Part shown: in pieces, positions 34,431-46,635 of the stretch
Layout of the letters: every line of letters begins with the position of its first letter
Position numbering within the stretch: position 1 is the stretch's first letter
Assembly (NCBI RefSeq): GCF_019175385.1
Contig: NC_083348.1
Span: 4,107,001-4,171,000 of the forward strand
Source: Lycium barbarum
Taxonomy: Eukaryota; Streptophyta; Magnoliopsida; Solanales; Solanaceae
Direction: 5' to 3'
Length of the DNA: 64,000 nucleotides
Notes under the pieces: model-generated
What the model was told of the DNA's origin: nothing
What the model saw: the letters and a program-made list of their open reading frames with translations, nothing else
Database searches by the model: none
Program-made: the position numbers and the translations under genes

Positions 34431-34870
34431 TGATATGATGATGACTGAGCAAATTAATATGCTCTTGATTAAATTGTGAAGCCTGTCCCACTGTCTTTGC
34501 TCCATTCCCTGAAGTGAATGTGGTAGCAGTTTATGATAAGTCTGAAAGATGACAAAATATTTGTTGTGGCTATATGAATGAACGTGGGCGTGATAAAAGA
34601 CAAACTAATAATAGTCATCATTATGATAATTATAAAAGGGAAGAACATTATGGGTTCTCAAAATGGTCCTTCAAAAGGTGAAGATTATCTTTATCATCAA
34701 TGTGATATGAAAGGTCGTTGAGCATGCAGTTGTTGTGCGACCTAATTTAATAGATTTTATAAATCTCCATCAAAATAAAGGAATACAAAGTAGAGACGTA
34801 CTTGACCTTTCAAAATGATGTTGAGGTGGATCATATAAATATAATAAATTTCAAGGCATGACAAGGAACT
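34430..34870 (+). pseudogene. Copia A gag C-terminus with zinc knuckle, decayed
   Basis: Fragments of the C-terminal part of a copia gag (nucleocapsid) are readable across frames: a PLPEVNVV-like segment, a Arg/Gly/Asn-rich linker, then a zinc-knuckle remnant (YHQCDMKGR, stop, CSC; normally C-X2-C-X4-H-X4-C). A DVEVDHINI-like segment follows. Stops interrupt it every 20-40 codons. The upstream half of gag (33390-34200) is not recognisable. Confidence 0.6.
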
Positions 34871-35689
34871 TATGATAGAACATTTATGAAGCACATACAA
34901 GGGATTATAGTTCATCCCTTGAAAAAAAAAATGTAACTTGTAATAAGCACTGTGATTGCTGTCCCATTCTTTAAAGTAAATGTGGCAAGATGTGATAATA
35001 TATATGCATAAATACATGCTTATGTATGGTTATACTATACCACAACTAACCTCATGGGGAGGTTTGAGAGAAATCGGTATTGTGATATAAGTGGTCATTG
35101 ATCACCTTGCCGTTGATGATTATTTAAGGGAAACGGTTAGAGCAAGAAACGGTTCTTGCTAAAATAATTTTTGATCATGAGCCAAATGATATAATTTCTC
35201 TTTTAAAGGTATGTTCATCATACGAATGATGTTATGAAATGTGTGGTAGTACACAATTAATTGGCAACTCCAGAAGAGCTAATTTATTAGTACATTGGAG
35301 GAATTAAATTGATTATCAAGAAAGCATTATACTGTAGTAAGTATCAAAGAAACTTATTGAGTTTCAAAGGTATTCGCCAAAGTGGGCATTCATAATGAGA
35401 CTATAAACTAATGAAAGATTTAATACCTCTGCATTACTACCGTCTTAGCGGGTAAGAAATATAAATGTGAAATATCCTGCTTCCCTCCTGTTTGTACTAC
35501 ACATAATATCAGTATGATGACGGAATCATACCGGTTGACCATCCCGGTTTAAATATAATGCAAAAAAAATTGAGAATTCACGTGGTTCTATATAGAAGAA
35601 ATAAAAGATTCTTCAAGAAATTCTCTTGTGCTGCTTATGATCATAAATCTATTATTAGACCAGCTAAGGTTGGGATTAGGATCCCTATA

Positions 35690-36210
35690 GATTTGGAACA
35701 TATAAAAGGTGATATATATACATGAGCTCAATCACCTGCCATGTGGACCATTTACTATTATATGATTTTAATAGATGCATCTATGATTTGGTCACATATG
35801 CGTTTGGTATCTACTTGCCATTTGATTTTTGCAAGGTAGTTTGCTCAAATTGATAAATTAAGAGCATGGTTCCAAACAATACAATTATGTTAATAATGCT
35901 GGTATATATCCATAGTTGGTTTAGTAGAAATTGTATGCCTCCAATGATAGCTGAACCATTGAGTATGAGAATAAAACTCCTAATTTAGTATGGGATATGC
36001 TATTTAGCATGTAGCAGCGCTTGTATGCATCAAGCCAAACAAGTAATAATAAATCCCCCATCATGATTGGTTCAGGGTCAGAAACCAAATAATATCCATC
36101 TAGAAACATTTGAATGTGCGATAATAAATTCAATTGCACCACCACAACGCACAAAGATGGATCCCCAAAGAAGATTGGGGATATATGTTAGTCTTACTAG
36201 CATCAGGAGG
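35690..36210 (+). pseudogene. Copia A integrase core, decayed
   Basis: Plus-strand fragments match a copia integrase core: MILIDASMIWSHMRLVSTCH (the region of the second-strand Asp), then after stops FECAIINSIAPPQRTKMDPQ and RRLGIYVS. The stops and lost catalytic residues exclude function. Order integrase before RT is diagnostic of Ty1/copia. Confidence 0.78.
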
Positions 36211-36299
36211 AGAAATGATAAGTAGTTGGAAAATATATTATGTGGAATAAACTATCATTAGCATAATCCTCATTTAAAAGGATAATTCCAGTCAAATGT

Positions 36300-37548
36300 C
36301 AGACGCATTTATCTGACCCAAAAGAATATTATATGCCAGCTACAAATGCTCCATTTGGAATTAAAGTCCCTGAAGGACAGAGTCTACGGCACGCGTGAAG
36401 CGTGGTAGACTGATCGGTTCCAAAGAAAAAAATCCTTGAAAGGAGAGGAGCAAATTATTATGATGATCATAGTAAGGGGGAAAGAGCTCTAGAAGAGCCC
36501 CAAGACATAACACTTCATCAAACCTTGAAACAGGTTCAAGTACCTGAAATTAATGAATATAAAGAGATCTCGATAAATTATGTCTATGGAACTGATCCAA
36601 AAGATCGTCGACGACATATATGATATAGCGCTCGATATTATGATGATATTCTTGAAGTTTAAATCTGTCACGATACAGATGAAGAAATCATTGGCCAAAA
36701 TCAAAGGTGCAATCGAGTATTAGTGACTTCACATAAAAATAAAAATAAAAATGTGAAGCTTGTGGACTTGTAGTCCAAACGCCTGAAAGTGGAAAGCCAG
36801 TGGGGTACATTATATATAGTGCAGAAATGAGACGAAGAAAATAAAGTCGTTAGATATAAATCATGACTTATGGCATTAAGATTTTCTTTTCGCAAGGCCT
36901 GGCATTGATTATATGGAGACATATTCTTCTGTGGTGGATGCAATCACTTTCAGAGATCTTATTAATCTGACAATACATGAAAACTCGATATGCATATAAC
37001 GAATTGTTGTCACTATTAATATTGCTAGCTAGACAACAAAATCTTTATGAAAATTCCTGAAGGATTCAAAGTGCATGAAGCATAAAATAGTTCTCAGGAA
37101 ACGGGTTCGATAAAGTTTTGTAAGTCCTTATAAGGATTGAAAAATAAATCAGCATACATATGGTATAATTGCCTTGTGTTTCTATAAAGAGGTGTGGATC
37201 TAAAGTTGTTATGATTATTGTGTATGACTGGGATATTATTGGAATTCTTAAGAGTTTCCAAAAGCAGTAGAGTTTCTACTGAAGGATTTAAGATGAATGA
37301 CTTTGAAAAGACAATTTCTTTTTGGCCTACAAATCAATCATTTGACAAATAGAATATTTGTCTATCAGTCAAGTTACACATAGAAAAGGTGATTCCATTG
37401 AATACCCCAATGGTTGTGAACTCACTTGTATAAATAAAGATCCATTTAGACCACATGAAAATGATGGAATATTCTTTAGTTCAATAGGTGCACTTATATA
37501 TCTTGCTAATACTATGATTATGGATAACATATTCTATTAATCTGCAGG
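36300..37548 (+). pseudogene. Copia A reverse transcriptase, decayed
   Basis: Readable fragments across three frames are an acidic PQDITLHQTLKQVQVPE linker, an RWNRN-like region, KNEVVRYKS, a MKIPEGFKVHEA segment and IFVYQSSYT. The terminal KDPFRPHENDGI..IGALIYLANT lies at 37358-37540. The YVDD box itself falls in a region broken by stops near 37210. The nested LTR is inserted six bases after this segment. Confidence 0.82.
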
Positions 37549-37893
37549 CAAAATGTTACACCTCGGAAAAATTTCATGTCGTCGTATGATAGATAGACCA
37601 ACGCAGTGTGAGAAGTATATGATGTTTCTATGAGTAAGAAAGGTTATTTAATGATTCTAGTTAAGATTTCAAAGATGTTGGAAGTAAGAGGAGAAAGTTC
37701 CTTAAGAAAGGCAAAGTATATGTTGTGTTTTGGAAAAGTTTCGTAAAGTACCGAGCTAATATTGACTTAATGATGTCTTAAAGAAGAGTTGTAGCGCTCA
37801 TTAGATGGTTAATGAAGTGCTAAACAAGTGTTAAGAAGGTTTCATAAGGGTTGGAGATCAAACGAACGACGGAAACGATTTCAGAAAGGTGGA

Positions 37894-38043
37894 GTTATAC
37901 GACCGCTTATATGGTCTGTATAACTTTATACGGTCCGTATAAGGGTCCGTATAACACCCAACAGAAATGTTGTTTCTCTGATGGTGAAGTACGGTCACTT
38001 ATACGGACCGTATAATGTTATACGGACCGTATAAGTGTCCGTG
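37894..38043. repeat. Palindromic word cluster, TTATACGGTCCGTATAA type
   Basis: Seven or more copies or half-copies: TTATACGACCGCTTATA, TTATACGGTCCGTATAA, GGGTCCGTATAA, TTATACGGACCGTATAA, GTTATACGGACCGTATAAG, GTGTCCGTGG. A TATTTAAA box starts 30 bp downstream. Confidence 0.88.
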
Positions 38044-38072
38044 GAAGTCCCGACGGGCTGAATAATTCCAAG

Positions 38073-38080
38073 TATTTAAA
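38073..38080 (+). promoter_or_regulatory. TATA-like box of the solo LTR
   Basis: AGTATTTAAATGTG, followed by a pyrimidine-rich stretch (TTCATTTTCCACACTTCTCC). This is the expected layout of a plant LTR core promoter. Confidence 0.6.
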
Positions 38081-39486
38081 TGTGTTCCCACTTCATTATT
38101 TTCATTTTCCACACTTCTCCACTTCTCTCCAAGGCTCTAGAACATTCCACACATTTCATATGCAAGAATTCAAGGGAATCAAAGGCTCATATCATAAATT
38201 CAAGTGAATTAAGTGTAAGGAAGCTCTTTGGGGTTGCTAGAGTCAAGAAATCTCTTGGAAGTTGAAGCTAGGGTTTTCTTCAAATGGAGTATTTCTATCC
38301 AAAACCCATTCCTACTCAATCAAAGGTAAGTTTTACTATCAATTCATGATATTTAGGGTATTGAGGGGTTGAAAGACTTGGATTATTGAAGGAAATAGAA
38401 AATGGGTTACAAACATGAGAATAGTGACCTTGTTGAGTAGTAGCTTAATATGAATCGTGATTCTTGAGATGTTGTGATTATAATTACGTAATAAATGATA
38501 TTAAGGACATGGGAGAAACATTATGGGAGGATGAATGTAATGTCGTATTATGACCACGGCTATGAATGATTTGAAATGTAATAGGAGAAATGAATAACGT
38601 ATAGTTGATGAAGATTGATTGAGTATGATATTATGAATATTGTTATTGAAGTTTGGGAGTTGCTATGTGATATGGGGAAAGTTGTATGAACAAAGGAGAT
38701 TCTGCCCAATTTTCTCTAGCTTTAGTTCAAGCATGCTTATGTTATCGATTATCTAATATTAGTATGAACTCACTTGAAGGTAGAACGTGAATATTGGAGA
38801 GGAACGTTCAAGTGATACAGTAGCTAAACGAAAAGGTATGTAAGGCTAGTCCCTTCCCTTCTAAGGCATGAATCTTATGACATGATTTTCCCTTATTCTC
38901 CATGACCTTCTTACATTCCGAAAATTATGAATCTATGTTCATGAAGAGCCCCATATGAGATAAAGAAAAGAGATACGTTGTGAGTATGATAATGATGATG
39001 ACTAGCCTAAGTCTAAAGGTTCTAAAGTTCATGATATGATGTTTCTACAAAGCTAATGATCCTAATTACGATTCTTTGATGTTGTTCATTGTGCTACACT
39101 CACCTTATATGCTAATTCCTTCAAGGTGAGGCAAAATGCTTACGAAACTCCATAATGGAATCGGGGGTTCACGACCTAATGTCACCCCGATAAAGTATAG
39201 TTGTCTTTGAGTTCCTATGCATGCATTACGATGAGTACATGATGATGATTTACACCGTGCCTATATGGCCGGGCATACACCACTAAGGGGGACAGGGTAT
39301 ACACCATGTCCAGATGGTTGATGTGCCGTGAATTTCGGCACATTTTATGTCTTTTTCACTAGAAGTGTTGCTTGTTTTTAAGTGTTTTTACATCGTTTCT
39401 TATGTTATTTTGGTATTTTGTAGGGTTGGTTGACTAAGGAACGGAAATGATAAGAAATGCTGAAAAACGGACAACTTGGAGCAAAA

Positions 39487-39870
39487 GGACGGTCTGTAAC
39501 TCGAGTTACGGATCGGAACGTGATCCGTACCAGAGAGGAAGATGCAGATACGTGCCACTATAAAGGACGGTTCGTAACTCATGTTACGGGCCGTAACGTG
39601 TACCGTAAGATGAAGGAAATTTCCAGTAAGAAGCCTAGGTAGTATCACATGTTACGCCCAGAAGGACGGTCCGTAACGCAGGTTACGGGGCGTAACATCA
39701 TGGCGTAACGCATTGGCCACTGAACACTGAAGCCATGATCCGCTGGAAGATACGGACCGTAACCTGTGTTACAGTCCGTCGCAAGAAGCCGTAATGGTTG
39801 ACCTATATCAAGCTGACAAATGACGGAACCGAAGGACGAACCGTAACCTGTGTTACGGTCCGTAACGATG
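39487..39870. repeat. Palindromic word cluster, GTTACGGTCCGTAAC type, 5' LTR
   Basis: About a dozen words such as GGTCTGTAACTCGAGTTACGG, GTAACTCATGTTACGGGCC, GGTCCGTAACGCAGGTTACGG and GTTACGGTCCGTAACG. The same cluster, slightly diverged, is at 52329-52695 in the 3' LTR. The cluster ends 48 bp before the TATA box. Confidence 0.9.
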
Positions 39871-39917
39871 CCGCGAAAGGGTGTTTTTGTCCAGAACTTT
39901 GGCGCGATTTTTGGCCC

Positions 39918-39925
39918 TATAAATA
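39918..39925 (+). promoter_or_regulatory. TATA box of the Athila 5' LTR
   Basis: TATAAATA in CCCTATAAATACTTAAAG; conserved at 52744-52751 in the 3' LTR. Confidence 0.75.
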
Positions 39926-40796
39926 CTTAAAGTTAGGTTTTTAACATTTATTCTGATTTTTTGGAGCATTAACTTTAAGCCTTGGATATTTGTGAAGTGG
40001 TTGGAGCATTTAAAGCACCAACTTCACATTCATTCCATATTGTGTTAGCATTGTAAGTATATTATGTTAACTTTTAATCTTTATTTGTTAACCAAAATGA
40101 TGAGTAGCTAATTTTAATTCTAAGGTTGTGGACCCCGTGATGGGTATTATGTGAATGGGTTTCTACTATTGATATATGCATAATGGTTGTTGGTATTTAT
40201 TCTATCTTTGTGCGTTAGCGTTGGGTAATGATTGCAAGCATTAGCCTAAGCCATTATACTAACTTTTCTTGGGAAAGAGAGTTGGTATTGGTAAGATTGA
40301 ATAACAATGACTCGGGGCGTTAACCCTCGTTTAATAGACTAACTTAGGGATAAGAACAAGTGTAATTGGCATTATTGGTCGCTTTTCGAGTTCAACTCTT
40401 TTACATTTGGAAAAATCATAAAGAGGAAATACGGCCTAACTGTTGGGAAACATTAGGAAGTCCTTAAGAGATCAAGTGCATACTCTTAGAACAACCATTA
40501 GAAGTATATCACATTGAAACCTGAAGCATAATATCTAATCAAAGTGGGGAACACAACCTTAGTCTTTCTCTCGCATTAAGTACAATTCAAGTCATAGTAT
40601 TCAATTACATTACACAACAAATATTTCAAACTATTCAGAATAGGATTAAAGCCTTTAAAGACTAGTATCGTATACAATTAGTACCCTTTTCTCTCCACAT
40701 TCCCTGTGCGATTCGACCCCAACCTTGTTTGGGTTACTATATTTGACAACGTCCGCTTTACGCCATTAATAGGTGTAATTTGAGCGTATCAAATTT

Positions 40797-40814
40797 TGGC
40801 GCCGTTGCCGGGGT
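40797..40814 (+). other. Primer binding site of the Athila element, Asp-tRNA type
   Basis: TGGCGCCGTTGCCGGGGT lies five bases after the LTR end. This is the PBS typical of Athila elements (complementary to Asp-tRNA, by established knowledge). Confidence 0.9.
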
Positions 40815-40909
40815 ATACGGTTTGGAAATTACTGTTTGTTGAGTACTTTTCTTTAAAACTTTTTCTATTCCATCACACCTTGTTTGCTGTTGTGGTGAAC
40901 CAGGTGAAC

Positions 40910-42418
40910 ATGGCAGGAAGACAGAATCGAAATCAAGGAAACCAAGGTGGACTCTAAGTGAACCCACCTGCACCAGAAGAGGATGAAGATGAGAATATAT
41001 TTGCGGAATCCATCAATGAAGCTGATTATGCTTCTACTGTGGTCCCTCCTAGGACTGGAAATGCTACTTTCAAAATTGATAGTTCTATCTATCAGCTGCT
41101 GAAACTTGAAGGTTATTTCTGAAATTCTTCGGAGGATTGTCCACTCCAACATTTGAAGAACTTCCTGCACGTGTGTGCTCAACAATCCCAAGGTGTTGTT
41201 TCTGCTGATGCACTTTGGTTACGGGTCTTCAAATATTCCTTGGCTGGCCAAGCAAGGGAATGGTATGAAAAGCTTCCTAGCAATTCTATTCATACCTGGA
41301 GCGAGCTAGCCAATACATTTCTGAAGAAGTGGTTCCCACCGAGCAAAAAGGCTGAACTTTGAGATAAGATCTTTGAGTTCAAACAGCTCCCGGGGGAACA
41401 ATTATATTCGGCGTGGGAGCAGTTCAAGTACTATCTAGCTCAATCTCCAACTCACGGATTTCTAGATGCTATTCTCACCGAGAAATTCTACAAGGGCTTA
41501 GATACAATGAATCAGATTGCTGTCAACACTGCCGCGGGAGGATGCTTCATGGACAAGTCATTTATCAACATCACCTGTTTGCTTGATAAACTCACCACCC
41601 ACAATCAAGCTTGGCATTCAACTGATAGTGAGAGTCTCTCTTATGGTAGTCCATCACTGGCTGCTGTTGCAAAAGAAAACCATGAGAGAGATCATGCCTT
41701 TGCTCAATTGCAAACCACGGTGGATCTATTATCAAAGAAGTTGGCAGAAAAGGATGCACAAGGGGTAAATGTTGTTGAGGAGTTACCACCTCATCCACAG
41801 GGGATGTATCAAGTCCCTGAGGAGATGTACCAAGATGGGCAACAACATTATGAAGATGCTAATTATGTCAACAACTCGCAAGGGGGTTATCAAAGGCAAA
41901 ATTATCAAGGTCTGGGCCATCACCCATGGCAAAAGCCTCAACACCAATTGCAAGGGAACAATTATAGCAGAAATGATCAGGGAAATCCAAATCAAGGGAA
42001 TTACAATAACAACAATTATGGCAACAAGAGCTCTAACCCCTACATTCCACCAAGGGGGCAAACATCAAGTTCCCAACATTGGAGAGACAATTCAGCTAGC
42101 AACTCTGCTAGCAATGCTGCTAATGATTCTGCGGAACTGAAAAGTATGATGCAGAAAATGCTAATGAATCAGGACAGAGCTGAGAGTACAATAAAGGGAA
42201 TGTCTCAGGTTCAATTATCTCATTCAGCTGCCATTCAGAAGCTTGAATCGCAATTCAGAGACCTTTCCAGAGAAGTGCATACTCCTCAACGTGGACAACT
42301 ACCAAGTGATACAGTTGCAAATCCGAAAGGTAGTGGGGTAAACTCTGTGGAGCATGTAGCTGCTATTACCACCCGAAGTGGAAAAATACTTCAAGGTGCT
42401 GATAAAAAAGGTGATTGA
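40910..42418 (+). pseudogene. Athila gag, three internal stops
   Basis: Capsid/nucleocapsid polyprotein. It starts at an ATG (40910; MAGRQNRNQGNQGG). The core has a recognisable SLAGQAREWYEKLPSNSIHT and FLKKWFPPSKKAE (41153-41362), then KIFEFKQLPGEQLYSAWEQF and FYKGLD. The C-terminal half is open for 303 codons (41507-42418). It is rich in Gln, Asn, Tyr and Gly with a GNNNNYGNK-like tract and ends in VEHVAAITTRSGK. No zinc knuckle is seen. Early stops occur near 40955, 41122 and 41360; each is one transition away from Gln or Arg. The frame then shifts (42378-42674) to an acidic linker. Confidence 0.9.
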
Positions 42419-42419
42419 T

Positions 42420-43256
42420 CTAGAGCCAATTGTTGAAGAAGAGGCACAACCTGACGTATCTGATGTTATTGTGGAGGAAGAAACAGAGGAGGAAGTCCCT
42501 CTTATAGCTAGAGAGGAGCAAAATCTTGATAATCTCAAGGCACAAGGAGAAAAACATGAAAAGGGGAAGGCAAAACTTTCTGGCGCTCTACGCCCTTTGA
42601 CTAAAATGTTCAAATCTTCACCGCTTTTTCCTCAAAGGCTAGTGAGGAAAACAGAAGATGACAAGTATTTGTGATTTTATGATCAACTCAAGCAATTGAC
42701 GATGAACATTCCTTTCATGGATGTTGTCCAAGAAATGCCTGGGTTTGCTAAGTATTTGAATGATCTCTTAACAAAGAAGAAGAAGTCATTGAAACAAGAT
42801 ACTGTGGGTATCACTCATCGCGTCAGTGCTATTATTTCCAAGACCAAAGTGCAAAAAAGGGAAGATCCTGGAGCATTCACCATTCCATGCACCATAGGGC
42901 AGCAGGATTTTGCCAAGGCATTGTGTGATAACGGGGCTAGCATAAATCTTATGCCCCTTGAGATTTTCAAGAGATCAGAATTAGGGATACCAAGGCCCAC
43001 TACCATGAGATTGCAGATGGCTGACAGGTCGATAAAAAGGCCAGTTGGGGTAGTTGATGATGTGCTTGTTCAAATTGGGGAATTCCTCCTGCCGATAGAT
43101 TTCATGATTCTTGATTGTGCTGTTGATCAAGAAATTCCTATTATTCTGGGGAGACCTTTCCTTGCTACAGGGAGGGCTCTTATGGATTCAGAGAAGAATG
43201 AAATCAAGTTCCGGTTTAACGATGAGGAGGTGACTTTTCACGCAGCAAGGGTATGA
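42420..43256 (+). pseudogene. Athila gag-pol linker and aspartic protease
   Basis: An acidic EEETEEEVPLIAREE linker (42378-42674), a stop, then MNIPFMDVVQEMPGFAKYL and a retropepsin domain (42696-43256). The active-site segment is CDNGASINLMP, where the Asp is retained and the next residue is Asn instead of the commoner Leu. A downstream IPIILGRPFLATGRALMD is the C-terminal hydrophobic Gly motif. Open over 186 codons. It cleaves the polyprotein in active relatives. Confidence 0.87.
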
Positions 43257-44690
43257 AATTTCCTAGTCTTTATCAAAGTATTTCAGTCATTAATTCTTTT
43301 GATGTGGTAGATGAAGCGGTAGAATTCAAGATGGAGGAAGAATTCTTGGGTGAAGCATTATCGGCCATCTTGGTCAATTTTGATGCAGAAGAAATGGAAG
43401 GATATATTGAGACGGTGAATTCACTCACCGATCTGGGGTCTTACTCTTATGAGCCCAAGAAATTGTGTCTTGATTTAGAGAAGCGAACAACTCCTCCAGC
43501 AAAACCGTCAATTATTGAACCACCGATGTTGGAGCTCAAGCAACTTCCATCCCATCTTAGATATAAGTTTCTTGGAGAAAATGTCACTCTCCCAGTTATT
43601 GTGTCATCACTTCTGAATGAGGGCCAAACTCATAGACTCATCGCAGTTTTGAGGAAACATTTGAGAGCTTTGGGTTGGACTATTGCAGACAGCTGGGGGA
43701 TTCCTCCGGAATTTATAAGCACCGAATTCAGTTGGAAGAGGAAAGTTCACCAAGTGTTGAGCATCAGAGAATATTGAATCCGCTGATGCAAGAGATGGTA
43801 AAGAAAGAGATTATTAAGTGGCTAGATGCTAGGGTGGTTTACCCGTTTGCCAACAGTCCATGGGTAAGTCCAGTCCAATGTGTTCCAAAGAAAGGGGGCA
43901 TCACTGTTGTCCCTAATTCTAAAAATTAGTTGATTCCTACAAGAACTGTCACCGGTTGGAGAGTGTGTATGGACTACAGAAAGTTGAACACTGCATCTTG
44001 CAAGGATCATTTCCCGATGCCTTTTATTGATCAAATGCTTGATCGGCTAGCTGGAAGGTCTTATTATTGTTTCTTGGATGGGTACACAGGTTACAACCAA
44101 ATCAACATTGCATTGGAAGACCAAGAAAAGACTACTTTCACTTGTCTCATGGGACATTCGCTTTCAGCCGAATGCCATTTGGTCTTTGCAATTCCCCAGC
44201 TACTTTCCAATGATGCATGATGTCCATATTCTCTGACATGGTTGAAAACTTTCTTGAAGTCTTCATGGATGACTTCTCTGTGGTGGGAGATTCATTCGAT
44301 GAATGTTTAGACCATCTTGATCGGGTGCTACAAAGGTGTGAGGAGACAAGCCTCGTTCTCAACTGGGAAAAGTGTCATTTTATGGTAAAAGAGGGAATTG
44401 TCCTTGGCCATAAGATTTCCGAAAGAGGGATTGAGGTTGACTAAGCCAAAATCGATGTAATTTCAAAACTCCCTCCACCCATCTCAGTAAAAGGGATTCG
44501 GAGTTTCTTGGGGCACACCGGATTCTATAGAAGATTTATCAAAGACTTCTCCAAAATTGCAAATCCAATGTGCAAACTCTTGGAAAAGGAGTCCAAATTC
44601 AATTTTGATGAGAAGTGCATCAAGACTTTCGACGAGTTGAAGTTAAAATTGACTTCAGCCCCTATTGTTGTGTCCCCGGATTGATCGTTG
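43253..44690 (+). pseudogene. Athila reverse transcriptase, five frame breaks
   Basis: The N-terminal part is 43253-43777. The RT core follows with SPWVSPVQCVPKKGGITVVP, GWRVCMDYRKLN, and FLDGYTGYNQINIA (palm Asp). The catalytic FMDDFSVVGDSF box is at about 44262-44300, then VLGHKISERGIEVD and FLGHTGFYRRFIKDF. Stops or shifts occur near 43776, 43927, 44160, 44217, 44442 and 44683. The region CLMGHSLSAECHLVFAIPQL is a frameshifted version of the usual substrate-binding segment. Confidence 0.9.
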
Positions 44691-45060
44691 CCCTTTGAAT
44701 TAATATGTGATGCTAGTGGTCTTGCAATTGGCGTTGTGCTTGGTCAGCGGCTCAACAAAATCTTGCACCCAATTTATTATGCCAGCAAAACACTAAATGG
44801 AGCTCAACTGAACTATACAGTAACAGAGCAGGAACTACTTGCTATTGTTTATGCCTTTGAAAAGTTCCGGGCTTATTTATTGGGTGCCAAGGTAGTGGTT
44901 CACACTAACCATGCTGCCCTGCGGTACTTAATGGCTAAAAAGGATGCTAAGCCTTGGTTGATAAGATAGGTGTTGTTGTTACAAGAATTTGACTTTGAAG
45001 TCAAAGACCGAAAAGGGTCAGAAAATCAAGTAGTTGACCATCTCTCCAGACTTGAAGCAC
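44688..45060 (+). pseudogene. Athila RNase H, catalytic Asp changed to Asn
   Basis: The RNase H domain starts at FELICDASGLAIGVVLGQR (first Asp) and has TEQELLAIVYAFEKFR (Glu). The expected third acidic position reads VVHTNHAALRYL, where related elements have Asp in place of Asn. This is a single G-to-A change that should abolish activity. A stop follows at 44967 and the domain ends in RKGSENQVVDHLSRLE (45000-45060). In active elements it degrades the RNA strand of the RNA/DNA hybrid. Confidence 0.88.
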
Positions 45061-46440
45061 CAGGGAGACCGATTGATGTGCTGAATATTGATGACACTTT
45101 TCCGGATGAAAGAGTCTTAGCAGTCTCCAGTGATGTGGCACCATGGTATGCCGATATTGCCAATTATTTGGTAACTGGCATTGTTCCTGAAGATTTGAAG
45201 GCATATCAAAAGAAGAAATTCTTGAGAGATTGTCGACAGTATTATTGGGATGAGCCTTACTTATTCAGGACTTGTGCAAACAATATGATCAGAAGATGTG
45301 TGGCTGAATCTGAGGTGATGGATATTTTGAAGGCTTATCATGATTCTCCGGTTGGTGGACATCACAGTGGAAATAGAATTGCAGCCAAGGTGCTAGAGTG
45401 TGGCTACTATTGGCCAACCATCTATCGTGATGCGAATATGTTGGCACGTTCTTGTGATAAATGTCAGCGCCAGGGCACAATAGGTCGGAAGCATGAAACA
45501 CCAATGAATTTTGTGCTTGAGGTGGAGCTCTTTGATGTGTGGGGCATTGATTTTATGGGGCCCTTTGTGAGCTCATATGGCCTGAAATATATTATTGTTG
45601 CAGTGGATTATGTATCCAAGTGGGTGGAGGCGGTGGCCTTGCCTAAATATGATGGTAGGAGAGTCATCGCCTTTCTAAAAAAGAACATCTTTACTAGATT
45701 TGGCACTCCTTGAGCTATTATTAGTGATGGTGGTTCTTATTTCTGCAACAAACCATTCGCTGATCTTCTTGAAAAATATGGCGTGCATCACAGGGTTGCC
45801 ACTCCATATCATCCTCAGACGAGTGGTCAGGTTGAAGTCTCCAATAGAGAGATAAAGAGCATCTTGGCAAAGACGGTCAATGTGAATCGCACTGACTGGT
45901 CCAAAAAGTTGGATGATGCTCTATGGGCATATAGCACAGCATTCAAAACGCCTATTGGGACTTCACCGTATAAGTTGGTATTTGGGAAGGCATGTCATTT
46001 GCCTATTAAGCTTGAGCATAAGGCCCTTTGAGCAATGAAAAAGCTGAACATGGATTGGCATGAAGCAACAAAACTGAGGTTGTTTCAAATCAACGAGATG
46101 GATAAATTTAGGTACAATGCCTATGAAAGTGCAACACTGTACAAGAAAAAGATGAAATACTATCATGACTCGAAGATCCTCAAAAGGGATTGGCAGCCAA
46201 AGGACTTAGTCTTGTTGTACAATTCGCGCCTAAAGTTCTTTCTGGGCAAGCTAAAGTCTCGATAGTCCGGTCCATTTGAAATTGTAAGTGTTTCCCAAAT
46301 GGAAGTGTCATTGAGGTGAAAACCGAAGATGGCACTCGGACTTTTAAAGTGAATGCATAAAGAGTGAAGCACTACCATTGGTGCATTGATGATGGTAAAG
46401 TAGTTTATCGGTATCGTTTAAAATACGGTTCTTGAACTGG
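45061..46440 (+). pseudogene. Athila integrase, several stops
   Basis: An integrase with an N-terminal zinc-binding domain (HDSPVGGHHSGNRIAAKVLE then CDKCQRQG, HHCC complete). The catalytic core has WGIDFMGPF (Asp), [12 protein letters not shown] (Asp) and [20 protein letters not shown] (Glu). The C-terminal region has RDWQPKDLVLLYNSRLKFF. Stops lie at 45711, 46029 and 46263. All three catalytic residues are retained. The final C-terminus near 46300-46440 is frameshifted. Confidence 0.92.
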
Positions 46441-46635
46441 AAATTGAGGTATCACGTCGAGCCGTGACGTTAAACCAAGCGTTGTGTGGGAGGCAACCCA
46501 CATTTACTGCTTTATAAGTACTTTAAATATCGTATTTCCTTTGTTTTCTTTTATGTTTTTGATGTTTGCTGATGTGGCAGGATTCTGAGAACTGAAGAGG
46601 ACAGAAGAAAGTAAGCGCTAAAGTTTGCAATGAAA

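Larger units (their letters stand above)
39319..40791 (+). mobile_element. 5' LTR of the Athila element
   Basis: Starts TGATGTGCCGTGAATTTCGG, ends GAGCGTATCA, 1473 bp. Contains a palindrome cluster (39487-39870), a TATA box (TATAAATA, 39918-39925) and a leader containing TTTTTGGAGCATTAACTTTA. The start itself holds a small palindrome (GTGCCGTGAATTTCGGCAC). Confidence 0.92.

Noticed and set aside
41783..42061. Hydrophobic minus-strand frame with many Ile/Val/Leu
   Set aside because: Antisense shadow of the Gln/Asn-rich gag region.
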